Both the position numbers and the translations under genes were made by a program. Source: Pseudomonas arsenicoxydans (lineage in GTDB: Bacteria > Pseudomonadota > Gammaproteobacteria > Pseudomonadales > Pseudomonadaceae). From it: 64,000 nt of DNA. Below the pieces are notes generated by a model, which did not search any database, had not been told where the DNA came from, and saw nothing but the letters and a program-made list of their open reading frames with translations. The stretch spans positions 124,001-188,000 of the forward strand of contig NZ_RCZE01000008.1 of NCBI RefSeq assembly GCF_006438915.1. Reading direction: 5' to 3'. Positions 51,774-60,447 of the stretch are shown piece after piece; position 1 is the first letter of the stretch; the number at the start of each line of letters is the position of its first letter.

Positions 51774-52299
51774 CAGGCACCTCCGGAAACTGTGGGGCGA
51801 AATCGATCAACTCTTTCAGATCGGCCTGTGCCTCGATCCACTTCGTCCATGCACGACGCCATGCGATCACAGAGCCGACGGCTGCTTTGTATCCATCGGC
51901 CTTGCTCAGGATGTTCAGACAGAGCGCCTCTATTGTTTCATTCGGCACTCCGCCGGCAATCGCATCGAGTAAGGGGGTATGCGCGGAGTCGTTAGTGAGC
52001 CATGCACGAGCCTCGATACACTGCTCAGGCCAAGAATCGATCTCAGTGCGCGGATATCGGCTTGTGATGGGTCGCAGAGTGACATCCGCCAAAGTGTGGA
52101 CCGTGGCAATGGCGCTGATGCGCAGCTCCTCAAGTGATCGTCTATCGATCGGCGCCATTGATGCAAGCTCATGGCCAGCGGACAACCAGGCTTGATAGTC
52201 GGCCCAACCGGTTTCATCCTGACGGATCACGCCACTGTTCCCGACCTCGTCTCGACAGATGACGGCGCCAGGCTCGCCTGTAATTTCAAGGTATTGCAT
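51757..52299 (-). CDS. Tail fibre assembly-like protein
   Basis: 180-residue protein following the fibre gene in the same direction. The first 55 residues look like a capping segment (YLEITGEPGAVICRDEVGNS, then YQAWLSAGHELASMA). The rest carries an aromatic pattern common in phage fibre chaperones (YPRTEIDSWPEQCIEARAWL). Position directly after the fibre and before the holin supports this role. The exact family (DUF4376 or other) is uncertain. Confidence 0.6.
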   Translation of the reverse strand: MQYLEITGEPGAVICRDEVGNSGVIRQDETGWADYQAWLSAGHELASMAPIDRRSLEELRISAIATVHTLADVTLRPITSRYPRTEIDSWPEQCIEARAWLTNDSAHTPLLDAIAGGVPNETIEALCLNILSKADGYKAAVGSVIAWRRAWTKWIEAQADLKELIDFAPQFPEVPDAGVE

Positions 52300-53620
52300 G
52301 TGTGACGCCTCGGAAGTATGTGATCACAATGACGGCGCCGTCATGGCCATCGCCGCCGGCACCAGAAAGAAAACCGTTTTCCGATGCACCACCACCTCCC
52401 GGACCTCCACCGTAAGCGGTTCCATCACCACCGCCAATAGCGTCCTGGCCAAGACCTGCATTTCCTGCCATCCCATTTCCACCGTAGAAGCCCGTGCCAC
52501 TGTGCGATCCCGCCTTCGTAGATGTTCCTGGCACGGAGGCTCCGTACCAATGGGGATAAGCGGGCGGAAGTGATATCCCGCTGCCTGCAATATTGGCCGC
52601 CGAAATCCCATTGCCTCCTATGCCGGTTTTAGGACGATTGGCCAACAACACAAGACGCTCATATACGCTTTGGGTCGTCAAAAACTGAGAATCAATGGTT
52701 GTTTTTCCTGCACCGAATGAGGTCGGTCCTGACGGTTGCGCAGCCCGTGAGCCATACATCGATCCACCGCCACTTCTCTCAGCTGGCGCAGCGGTCCCAC
52801 CAAGGCCGGCCATTCCACCGGAGGCCACCAATGACCAGGTATCGGCGCTTGTGCCAAACCAGCTATCCCCGCCATTTGTCCCGGCGTTGCCATTGGTATC
52901 GTCCGTAGTGACTGACGCTCCTCCGATGCCTCCTCGCCCTACGATAATGGCGATGTTTTCGGGTAGTTGAGAGGCATCCAGCCAATCTTCAGCCACTGCG
53001 CCGCCTTGACCTGCCATCCCGCCGCAACGGTTAGTGCTAGGTGCACCACGTCGCCCAGATCCCGCGCCGGCCGATCCGCCGATGACCAATGCGAACACGT
53101 GGACTGCACCGGGTCGTTTGAGATAAGTGCCGCTTTGAGCGAAAACCTCAATCGTGCACATTTCACTGATAGCCAAATATCGCGAATCGGCTTCTGTCGA
53201 GGTGAGGTATACCGGATGCGGATCAGATGCTGACTCGTGCGCAGCCAGGTCGGAATCCAGCACGTATTTAGGGTGTGGATCAAGGGCAGCCTGATGCGAA
53301 TCAAATGCTTGCTGCGTTCCTTCTGCCAACTGAATGACCGCTTCCAAACGTGGCTCCGCAACATCCAAGCGGCGGTCAAGATTCGCCAACTCCACTTGCT
53401 GGCCACCGATCTGCTGTTCAGCGGCATCCAGTCGCGCTTCATGATCTGTCAGTTCGTTGCCTTGATCGGTGATTGTGTTTTCCGCAGCCTGGAGCCGCTG
53501 ATCAATCGCAGTGGTTTCGGTCTTTTCCGTTTTCGCGTTATCGAGGGATCGGAAATTCCCGTCGATTTCGGCGTTGAGCAGTTCGCGGCCTTCCTGCTCG
53601 CGATAAATTAAGTCAGCCAT
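52286..53620 (-). CDS. Tail fibre 2, with coiled-coil and glycine-rich C-terminus
   Basis: 444-residue fibre. The ATG at 53620 is chosen. An N-terminal coil (residues ~20-95, AENTITDQGNELTDHEARLD) suits trimer formation. A glycine-rich receptor-facing region follows (GGGDGTAYGGGPGGGGASEN), ending in VIVITYFRGVTHAI. Two DPHP repeats (DPHPKYV, DPHPVYL) occur near residues 115-140. The start overlaps the end of the chaperone at 53613 by 8 bp. Receptor unknown. Confidence 0.85.
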   Translation of the reverse strand: MADLIYREQEGRELLNAEIDGNFRSLDNAKTEKTETTAIDQRLQAAENTITDQGNELTDHEARLDAAEQQIGGQQVELANLDRRLDVAEPRLEAVIQLAEGTQQAFDSHQAALDPHPKYVLDSDLAAHESASDPHPVYLTSTEADSRYLAISEMCTIEVFAQSGTYLKRPGAVHVFALVIGGSAGAGSGRRGAPSTNRCGGMAGQGGAVAEDWLDASQLPENIAIIVGRGGIGGASVTTDDTNGNAGTNGGDSWFGTSADTWSLVASGGMAGLGGTAAPAERSGGGSMYGSRAAQPSGPTSFGAGKTTIDSQFLTTQSVYERLVLLANRPKTGIGGNGISAANIAGSGISLPPAYPHWYGASVPGTSTKAGSHSGTGFYGGNGMAGNAGLGQDAIGGGDGTAYGGGPGGGGASENGFLSGAGGDGHDGAVIVITYFRGVTHAIP

Positions 53621-54128
53621 TGGCTTTAACCCGGGCAGCCTTTCGGCCTGCGATGACGTCCGGAGGAATAGCTTTCCCGCTCTCCATCTGCCGAGTGACA
53701 TACCAATCGGTTTCGGCCAGATACCGGCAAGCTTCGGCGACAATTTTCTTTCGATCATCGTCGGCCGTCGCTTCTACATCGATTTCCCATTCGATATTGT
53801 TCCAGCGATGGTGAGCCGTAGGGCGTGGCACAGTTGTCAGGTTTTCCGGAAGTGGGCCGAGTGTCAGATATTCAACTGGAGCCCCATTGGTGGTGCTGTA
53901 AAGCGTGCCACGGTGATCTTCAACAATTTGCCACAGATCACCGCTGCGCACCGCAACACAGCCATGTTCTACTTCAGGCGGGTTATCCAGAGTTTGGCCG
54001 GGAGCAAGCCCACATCCTTGACTGATATAAACTACGCTCTCACCGAGAAACTCTCCGTCAGATTGACGAAATAGAAATACAGAAATCTCGCCACTATCGC
54101 TGGAAAAACCATCTTTAAAAGTTACCAT
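53613..54128 (-). CDS. Phage tail fibre chaperone/assembly protein
   Basis: 171-residue protein between the two fibre genes. The ATG at 54128 overlaps the fibre-1 stop in a TAATG junction. The C-terminal half has the tail-chaperone pattern WNNIEWEIDVEATADDDRKK, then AETDWYVTRQMESGKAIPPD ending with VIAGRKAARV. Its position supports assembling fibre 1. Confidence 0.75.
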   Translation of the reverse strand: MVTFKDGFSSDSGEISVFLFRQSDGEFLGESVVYISQGCGLAPGQTLDNPPEVEHGCVAVRSGDLWQIVEDHRGTLYSTTNGAPVEYLTLGPLPENLTTVPRPTAHHRWNNIEWEIDVEATADDDRKKIVAEACRYLAETDWYVTRQMESGKAIPPDVIAGRKAARVKANG

Positions 54129-55117
54129 TACAATGCCCTGCAAATGTAGTGAAAGGCGATATTTTGCGGACGATTCTCGTGACTTACTCTCGCCACACGC
54201 GAGGCATCAAAGGTCATACTCGTATACCCGGAGATAATGCCACCTTCCCCGTACGCTATCGGGCCTAAGGCTCCCGCGAAAACCCCATGCGCACTAGTCC
54301 CAACCCCTGTATTCCCAGACTGCGAATAACCACCGGTAATGTTCTGCATTGTATCTGTTTGATAAGTCAGAAGGCCGCGACCAGAATCGACACCACGACC
54401 CGCATCCCAGCCACGAATAAACAGACCGCAGGCATTTGGCAGTACAAGACCTGGGTAAACTTGTGCTAACAGCGGATAAATACTTGGATTGAATGCTTGG
54501 CCTGCCAACGTGAGATATCCTGCAGGGGGAACAGGTGTAGGCCACGGCAAAGGTGCACCGATAGGAAGTGCCGAAAACGCAGCGATCTGTGCTTCCAAAG
54601 CATCTAGCCGCTGATTTTGAATAGCGTCAGCAACCTGAACAAACCATGTTGATACGCCCCCGTCAAATGTCGCGGTATATGAAGCGCCAGCAATAATTTC
54701 GTTTGGAGCGAGATTATCTCCAGAAAGACGCTTTAACGGTTTTGCTCCGAGTAGCGTTCCGATAGTCTGCCCTATATCAAGGGTGGCAGAGCCATTGTTC
54801 GTGTGAGTGGCGGTGAATGCAACTCTCACTCCATGCAGCAATGTATAGCTGTCAGGCAGTAGTGGTCCATTGGCGCCCATCACCGGCGTGATCAGGTAGT
54901 TATTGCCCGAGCCAGACTCAATAAACGTTTGGGACTTCATTCCTGCAAGAAAGATCGCTTGAGCAATTTGTGTTACTACCGCAGGGTCGCTATTCAATGC
55001 AACACCCTGCTGCTTAGCAACATTCTCAAGCTCAGTGATAAAATTATTGAATTCTTCTGCTGTAAGTCCGCCATCCGGTCCTTGGATGTTGTCGAACTTT
55101 TTTGAAAAATCGATCAT
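54128..55117 (-). CDS. Tail fibre 1 (collar-type)
   Basis: 329-residue fibre with a collar/receptor-type C-terminal domain (PAGYLTLAGQAFNPSIYPLL, then LPNACGLFIRGWDAGRGVDS, and NRPQNIAFHYICRAL). The N-terminal part begins MIDFSKKFDNIQGPDGGLTA and is presumed to attach to the baseplate. It is the first fibre after the baseplate gene at 55124. No large variable repeats are visible. Confidence 0.85.
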   Translation of the reverse strand: MIDFSKKFDNIQGPDGGLTAEEFNNFITELENVAKQQGVALNSDPAVVTQIAQAIFLAGMKSQTFIESGSGNNYLITPVMGANGPLLPDSYTLLHGVRVAFTATHTNNGSATLDIGQTIGTLLGAKPLKRLSGDNLAPNEIIAGASYTATFDGGVSTWFVQVADAIQNQRLDALEAQIAAFSALPIGAPLPWPTPVPPAGYLTLAGQAFNPSIYPLLAQVYPGLVLPNACGLFIRGWDAGRGVDSGRGLLTYQTDTMQNITGGYSQSGNTGVGTSAHGVFAGALGPIAYGEGGIISGYTSMTFDASRVARVSHENRPQNIAFHYICRAL

Positions 55118-55123
55118 GAAAAT

Positions 55124-55774
55124 CTACCAATATTGAAACACTATATAAACGTTAGCCTGTATCAATCCATGAATAAAGCACTCAGCTGTTTTATTTCTAT
55201 ACAAACCAAATCTGAACGGAAACCTGTAATCAAATCCCTTCCACGGATAGTCGGAAAACCTCACATATATCTTATGCCGCTCCGGCCCGGGCGGCTGCAA
55301 GTTACCCTCCACCTCAACGCCTGGCCTAAACACTACTTTCAAATAAGGAAATCTGACTTGAGCAGCTGTATTCACTTCAGCAAGCGTTACCGTCGTCCGT
55401 CTAGAAATTCTTGCTTCTACTTCCAATCGCCGATCTGCAAGCTCAAGTGAACGCTCATCCATGCAGGAGTTTTTCGATGGAATACCCACCGACGTTTCCC
55501 AATCGCCAATATCTACGATTGTCTTCCGAATATTGATTTCATCCGAAAGCGTTTCAATTTGTTCGAACAAGTGAACAAATTCGGCGGAAACCGCTTTCAC
55601 TAAACCACGCGTGTTAGATCCTTCGGCCCGTTTCGAATCCCAAGCCAGTCCGTCCGGTAGATGATCGACGAACAGTGCCGCCATCATCTCCAGATTTTCA
55701 TTCTTTAACTCGAAGGTTGCCGAGTAATTCTCGGCATCGTAGTTCTCGGCATCGTAACCAATCGTCGTTTTCAT
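55124..55774 (-). CDS. Baseplate/tail protein gp48-like (YmfQ family, DUF2313)
   Basis: 216-residue baseplate protein. The pattern LFVDHLPDGLAWDSKRAEGS and then SVGIPSKNSCMDERSLELAD matches the YmfQ/gp48 family. The N-terminus contains DAENY twice in tandem, encoded by a 15-nt direct repeat. The stop of the preceding gene overlaps by one base. In Mu-like tails this closes the baseplate set before fibres. Confidence 0.85.
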   Translation of the reverse strand: MKTTIGYDAENYDAENYSATFELKNENLEMMAALFVDHLPDGLAWDSKRAEGSNTRGLVKAVSAEFVHLFEQIETLSDEINIRKTIVDIGDWETSVGIPSKNSCMDERSLELADRRLEVEARISRRTTVTLAEVNTAAQVRFPYLKVVFRPGVEVEGNLQPPGPERHKIYVRFSDYPWKGFDYRFPFRFGLYRNKTAECFIHGLIQANVYIVFQYW

Positions 55775-57084
55775 TACGGGAAGTTCACACTGCCGACAAC
55801 TGCCATTTGCCCTGGCAACGCCACGATGTCACCCCGTGGAGAAGCCAAGGTAAACGTTTCGAGCTTTTTCCCCGTTACGCCATCAACCGTGTTTTGGATT
55901 GCGCCGGAATACGCCAACACCGACACGCCTTGCTGAAAAACCACTTCATCTTCAAAAAAGGCTTTCAGGTGTTCGTTGATCGCCGTGCGCATGGTGGAGC
56001 TGTCGGGGACGATCTGCGAAAACTGGAAATTCACCGGCAGCAATGCTGGTGCCAAGGTGAAGACATCGGCTTCCACCGATTGCGCTGGCAGCCGCCCTTT
56101 CGTGATCACTGCCGTTTTGACGTCATCAAGCACCGACTGAGAAGGCAGCGGCGGCGGAGAGTCATCGGTTAGCACATAGACGGCCACTTGGCCCGGTGCA
56201 GGCATGAAGCCGGGCACACCCGGTGTTCCGCTTCCGGTGTGGCTCTCAGGTCTGATGACGAACACCCGCGTTACAGCCGGAACAGACAGCGCCGCCAGCT
56301 TTATTTGGTCCTCAGTGAACACCCCCTCCAGAATCGAGCGAGACAGGATCGTGCGCTCGCGAAGCTCATCACTTGACTCGATGTCCGCTCCGCCGCCGAT
56401 GCCCCCGAACTGCGCAAAACCCTCCCCCACAGCCGCACCGCCGGGGAGATTGAACTCAGCTCCGGTCTTCTGGGCGATAACGGGCGCATTGGCGTAGATC
56501 GATGTCACCGAGATAGGACCTGTAGCCAGAGGTGGCGGCGCACCCAGCACCATAAAAGAGACTTTTCGAGCATCGATCACCACGACAGAATGGTTGCCGT
56601 TGTACTCAGCCTGATCGGCGCCCGTGACGGTGATCGTCATGCTGGTGGCCAAGGCGTGATCAGCCGGAAACTCGACGGTGGCGGTCGTGCCAGAGCGAGT
56701 GAACGAAACGATATAAAGAATGTTTTTTTCTACGGCGCACGCCTGCTGGGTTTCATAGTCACCATAGATTGTCCCTACGGCAATGATGTCTCCCACGGTG
56801 CCAGGAACACTGATGCGTCCCGACGCATGCGCTGCCGGTTTTGGCGTCAGCAGCTCATAACCCGCCCACATTTCAAGGTGTTCGCCCGTCGCTGTCTGCG
56901 GGAACGCCTGTAGCTCCAGATCGCGAATGGACATCTGAAGCGAATAGCTCAGCGCCGCAGCGCCTTTTATGAATCCGTTGGCCCACGAGCCAAATATGGT
57001 CGGATCGATATCGGGCAATTGCTCGCGTAATTCGCCGACACCGATTTGCACATACTGCTCAAAGGTCGGGTAGGTAATGGCCAT
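55774..57084 (-). CDS. Baseplate J-like protein gp47
   Basis: 436-residue wedge protein of the baseplate. It starts MAITYPTFEQYVQIGVGELR and shows the J-family block GAAVGEGFAQFGGIGGGADI followed by ESSDELRERTILSRSILEGV, and a central AVTRVFVIRP block. The ATG at 57084 is used because of the TGATG junction with gp46. A slightly longer reading to 57099 has no support. Confidence 0.88.
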   Translation of the reverse strand: MAITYPTFEQYVQIGVGELREQLPDIDPTIFGSWANGFIKGAAALSYSLQMSIRDLELQAFPQTATGEHLEMWAGYELLTPKPAAHASGRISVPGTVGDIIAVGTIYGDYETQQACAVEKNILYIVSFTRSGTTATVEFPADHALATSMTITVTGADQAEYNGNHSVVVIDARKVSFMVLGAPPPLATGPISVTSIYANAPVIAQKTGAEFNLPGGAAVGEGFAQFGGIGGGADIESSDELRERTILSRSILEGVFTEDQIKLAALSVPAVTRVFVIRPESHTGSGTPGVPGFMPAPGQVAVYVLTDDSPPPLPSQSVLDDVKTAVITKGRLPAQSVEADVFTLAPALLPVNFQFSQIVPDSSTMRTAINEHLKAFFEDEVVFQQGVSVLAYSGAIQNTVDGVTGKKLETFTLASPRGDIVALPGQMAVVGSVNFP

Positions 57085-57512
57085 CAGGAAAGTTTCCACT
57101 CAAGTGCATAGCGCTGTGTACTGGCGCCAATGACAAAATCAATCAACAAAGTCACTTTCGAAAGTGCAGGAATAACCGCAACTGTTATGTCGTCTGTTTT
57201 TTCATCATCGATGAACCAACGCAACGCCTCGTTCGCGGCATCTTTGATCGCTGCTACCGTTTTCGAAGTCATACGTGCCTGCGAGTACAGCCAAAGTGTC
57301 GAACCAATTTTCCGGCGCACTTCGCTTATGGCGTCGCCGATCCACCCTCGCCGATTGAGTGGATCCGGCACCTGAGAAGCATCAGCTCGCCCATCCGTGA
57401 ACAGAGAAACAATGATCGCTGTTTCCATGGTTTGAACGCTGTCGATCTCAAGTCCCGACAGGCTCAAATCGTAGATGCCGTCTTCACCTTGAATCAGCTT
57501 TACATCTCTCAT
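57084..57512 (-). CDS. Phage GP46 baseplate protein
   Basis: 142-residue protein resembling Mu Gp46. The start is MRDVKLIQGEDGIYDLSLSG, the centre has AIIVSLFTDGRADASQVPDP then RRGWIGDAISEVRRKIGSTL, and the end DFVIGASTQRYALEWKLS is typical. It overlaps the next gene (gp45) by 4 bp and gp47 by the TGATG stop-start. Confidence 0.86.
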   Translation of the reverse strand: MRDVKLIQGEDGIYDLSLSGLEIDSVQTMETAIIVSLFTDGRADASQVPDPLNRRGWIGDAISEVRRKIGSTLWLYSQARMTSKTVAAIKDAANEALRWFIDDEKTDDITVAVIPALSKVTLLIDFVIGASTQRYALEWKLS

Positions 57513-58000
57513 TCCATCGGTCCTACGTTGCCGCCTTCCGGATTGGCGTGGACATGCCCATTGACCACCACACCAGCCACTTTCAAAGTGCCGGTGATAT
57601 CGGTGTCGCCGTTGATTACCGCATTGCCGTTAACGGTTGTATCACCATTCACCACCGCCCCTCTTGGTGCGTGCACAACAACGTCCGCCGTCGCCAAAAC
57701 TTCGATCCCGCCAGCCTCTTTGAACAAAATCCGTGTTCCAGCAACGTCATTTCCGACATACATTTCTCCCGGCTTCAGCTCCAACTTGCGTAGCCAGGAG
57801 GCGTTGGGAATCCCCACAGCATCAGAGGCGCGGCCAGACATTGGCAGAACAACGAACACGGCCCCTGCTGGTGGCGATGAATGCATGCCATATGGAAGCA
57901 GCACGCCAATATCTTGAGGAGTTCCAAGATAAGAAACTGCGGCCTGTCGCTTTGCATCGACGTACTTCACGAGCTTCGCTAAAAAATTCACGTTACTCAC
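57509..58000 (-). CDS. Baseplate spike protein gp45-like (phage V type)
   Basis: 163-residue tail spike protein of the Mu gp45/P2 V family. N-terminal OB-type region: LGTPQDIGVLLPYGMHSSPP. C-terminal short repeats (VVNGDTTVNGNAVINGDTDI) form the pattern of a beta-helical tip, ending near GHVHANPEGGNVGPME. It would form the tip of the contractile tail. Overlaps gpP by 8 bp. Confidence 0.85.
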   Translation of the reverse strand: MSNVNFLAKLVKYVDAKRQAAVSYLGTPQDIGVLLPYGMHSSPPAGAVFVVLPMSGRASDAVGIPNASWLRKLELKPGEMYVGNDVAGTRILFKEAGGIEVLATADVVVHAPRGAVVNGDTTVNGNAVINGDTDITGTLKVAGVVVNGHVHANPEGGNVGPME

Positions 58001-59114
58001 CGCCTATATTGAAGAGATCGTCGTCTTTGTCTTTCTTGCGACGACGCGGCTTTCGTCGCTGCTCGACGCTGGCGAATGCATCGGGGGGAACCAATTCCAG
58101 AGAGGTTTTTTCGCCCTTCAGATCCGCCGAAATTTTTACCGACTTGATTAACATCTCACCGGAGATGCCGGCGAATACATCGGTCACAGTCGATAGCGTG
58201 CCGATCTGCCATGGCTCGTCCTTTTCGTTCAACGCACCGATGAGGCTGGCTGTGTACGTCGATCCCCGAGCGCGCCTGAGATTTGCCTCCTCGTGCGCTC
58301 GATCCGTGAGGCTGCCCATTCCCATGGATTCTTCTGTGATGATTTCGGTGATACGAGACACCCGTATTTCCGGATCAGTCGCAATGCCAAAGGATGAAAT
58401 CGCCGAGTCCGGAACGGGCTCAGAAAAGATCGCCCCCCCCGAAGAACTGCTGGCCGCATTGGCTTGAGTTTTCAGCTTGTATTGATTGAAACGTTGGTCC
58501 GTACTCACGTTGATTTCGGATGTGATTACGTTGTTGAGCGAGCTGTCTTCAAAGTGATTCAGACTGCATCCCGAATGCTCGCCTGGAGCCCGATAGATAA
58601 TGAGATCGCCAGTACTAGAGGAGATCAAATAGCACTGGGCAATTGCCGCGAATTCAACAAGAAAGTCCATGCACTTTTGCGTTTGCTTGCTGGTCTTCTG
58701 CGCCGTGTGTTTTTTCGTCGCATATCCGTGCGATTTGTCGATGACACGGATTGCAGGCCCGAGTGCTCGGATAACCATCTGGCACAGCTCAAGCAGCGAG
58801 AAACTGCCCGCGATCGACTTCACGCTGTCTGGCAAGGAACTGTCGACCAAGTCGCCCAACTTATCGCGGCCGGCGATATTTACGATGTGCCCAGCCGTGG
58901 ACATGCTCACGCCGAGCTTCTCAATAAATCCATCCATGACGATGTGCGGACCGGAATAAATACGAACCGCCTGCCCTGCCCTGAAGGGAAAATTCACCGG
59001 TCCCGGATGTGAGGTGGTGAATTGAAACTGGGAACTGTTGGTGTCGAGCGAAGCTGACACGCTTGCGGTCTTCCATGTGTCCCAGGTATCGCCCTCAATC
59101 TGCACGCTAAGCAT
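57993..59114 (-). CDS. Mu gpP-like (gp44) baseplate hub protein
   Basis: 373-residue hub protein in the late-control D/gp44 family. It begins MLSVQIEGDTWDTWKTASVS at the ATG 59114; a longer GTG-started reading to 59147 would overlap gpN more. It shows AGQAVRIYSGPHIVMDGFIE, DLVDSSLPDSVKSI and a basic C-terminus (EQRRKPRRRKKDKDD). In contractile tails this hub connects the tube end with the spike. Confidence 0.85.
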   Translation of the reverse strand: MLSVQIEGDTWDTWKTASVSASLDTNSSQFQFTTSHPGPVNFPFRAGQAVRIYSGPHIVMDGFIEKLGVSMSTAGHIVNIAGRDKLGDLVDSSLPDSVKSIAGSFSLLELCQMVIRALGPAIRVIDKSHGYATKKHTAQKTSKQTQKCMDFLVEFAAIAQCYLISSSTGDLIIYRAPGEHSGCSLNHFEDSSLNNVITSEINVSTDQRFNQYKLKTQANAASSSSGGAIFSEPVPDSAISSFGIATDPEIRVSRITEIITEESMGMGSLTDRAHEEANLRRARGSTYTASLIGALNEKDEPWQIGTLSTVTDVFAGISGEMLIKSVKISADLKGEKTSLELVPPDAFASVEQRRKPRRRKKDKDDDLFNIGGE

Positions 59115-60447
59115 TTTCAGCGCCCCTGTAGACAACGACATCGCCACGCAAAGCCAATGAATCTTGGCCGAGGTTGAGCGCCCTCAAAGTCTGCACGGAA
59201 TCATTCAGGCCAATTTCACCGTACAATCTGTACGCCAGCACAGGGGCTGCTACAGGCGTTTGAACGGTGATGCTCTCTGTTAGGTATTTGTTTTGTGCTT
59301 GCGCCTCCAGAACTGAGATCGTAGCCGCCACAACATCATTGACCGCGACCATCACCTCACCGCTAGAACTGATGGGATGGCCAGAGCGCATGATTGCGTT
59401 ATAGGCCTCGCTTAGCGTTGCCCGGGCCTGAAGGATCTCCTCACGAGTATCAAACTCAGTCGCTGCCACCGCATTGTTGGCCAGTACCAAAGCCGCGACA
59501 CGGTTGGCATCGACGATGGCAATTCGGCTCTCATTGGCCTCCCGGCGAATCCACGTCGTGGGCTCATGCAGTGCAATCGAGTAAGGCGCGCCGCTGTCAC
59601 CGGTACCAAAGGTTTTCGCAAACCCGATAGCGGCACCGCTGGTTTTCTTCGCGTTGTCACTGGTGAAGTACGAGGCGAGTTGCCAAAGGCCTGGTGTCAC
59701 GTCAGATGGCAAGAACATGGCGAGGCCGTAACCGGCCGGATTTTTCAGAAAGGACGTTGCTCGTCCGACGATATCGGACGCCAGCTTGATTGCATCGGCG
59801 GCATCGCTGGCCATCGTCATGACCTCGGAAATACCGGCCACAAACTCCGACGACTTGATCATGTCGATTTGTTCTTGAGCTGCGGCATAGGCAGAGTTCA
59901 CCACGCCCTTCAGCTCGTTGTATTTGTCCTTGATCTTATCCAGCGCCGTTTTGGCCTTGGCCGAGACATCGGCTGGCGTTTTCTGCGGCTCCGGCTGCTG
60001 TATGGTGTTGTCCCCGTAGTAAAAATCAATCCGAAACTCAGCGCAACCAAGTTCACGCTGATCGACCTTGATACCAAACGGCGCAACGAAAGCCATGAAC
60101 GAAGCGAAAAACGGAAGCACAAGTCTTCCTGGCCCCTTTTTTTTCAGTGCGACTGAGAGCTCACCAGTTTTTTCTACCCAATCTGGCCCACACACGAAAG
60201 CGGTGACCGTAATAATCGGTAGCACCTTGCCGACGTCTTCAATAAAACGTCGATCTGAGTTCGGATATTCATGGGGCGAGATGCGGCGCCCTATTCCTTT
60301 TGCCGATTCATCCCGCACAAGAAACTCTACACCGCGAAACGATGCTGGAAGCAGGTCAGATAGCGGATGTTTCACCTGGGCGCCAGGTTTCGCCGCACCG
60401 AGAATGAGGTCCTGCCCAGGTAACTTGAGACCGTTGTAGAAGCTCAT
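59107..60447 (-). CDS. Mu gpN-like DNA circularisation protein (gp43)
   Basis: 446-residue protein. The N-terminal block FRGVEFLVRDESAKGIGRRI and SPHEYPNSDRRFIEDVG matches the DNA circularisation protein N-terminus. The middle is Ala/Lys-rich and helical. Despite its name, the family is also part of the tail assembly. It overlaps the tape measure by 4 bp and gpP by 8 bp. Confidence 0.87.
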   Translation of the reverse strand: MSFYNGLKLPGQDLILGAAKPGAQVKHPLSDLLPASFRGVEFLVRDESAKGIGRRISPHEYPNSDRRFIEDVGKVLPIITVTAFVCGPDWVEKTGELSVALKKKGPGRLVLPFFASFMAFVAPFGIKVDQRELGCAEFRIDFYYGDNTIQQPEPQKTPADVSAKAKTALDKIKDKYNELKGVVNSAYAAAQEQIDMIKSSEFVAGISEVMTMASDAADAIKLASDIVGRATSFLKNPAGYGLAMFLPSDVTPGLWQLASYFTSDNAKKTSGAAIGFAKTFGTGDSGAPYSIALHEPTTWIRREANESRIAIVDANRVAALVLANNAVAATEFDTREEILQARATLSEAYNAIMRSGHPISSSGEVMVAVNDVVAATISVLEAQAQNKYLTESITVQTPVAAPVLAYRLYGEIGLNDSVQTLRALNLGQDSLALRGDVVVYRGAENA

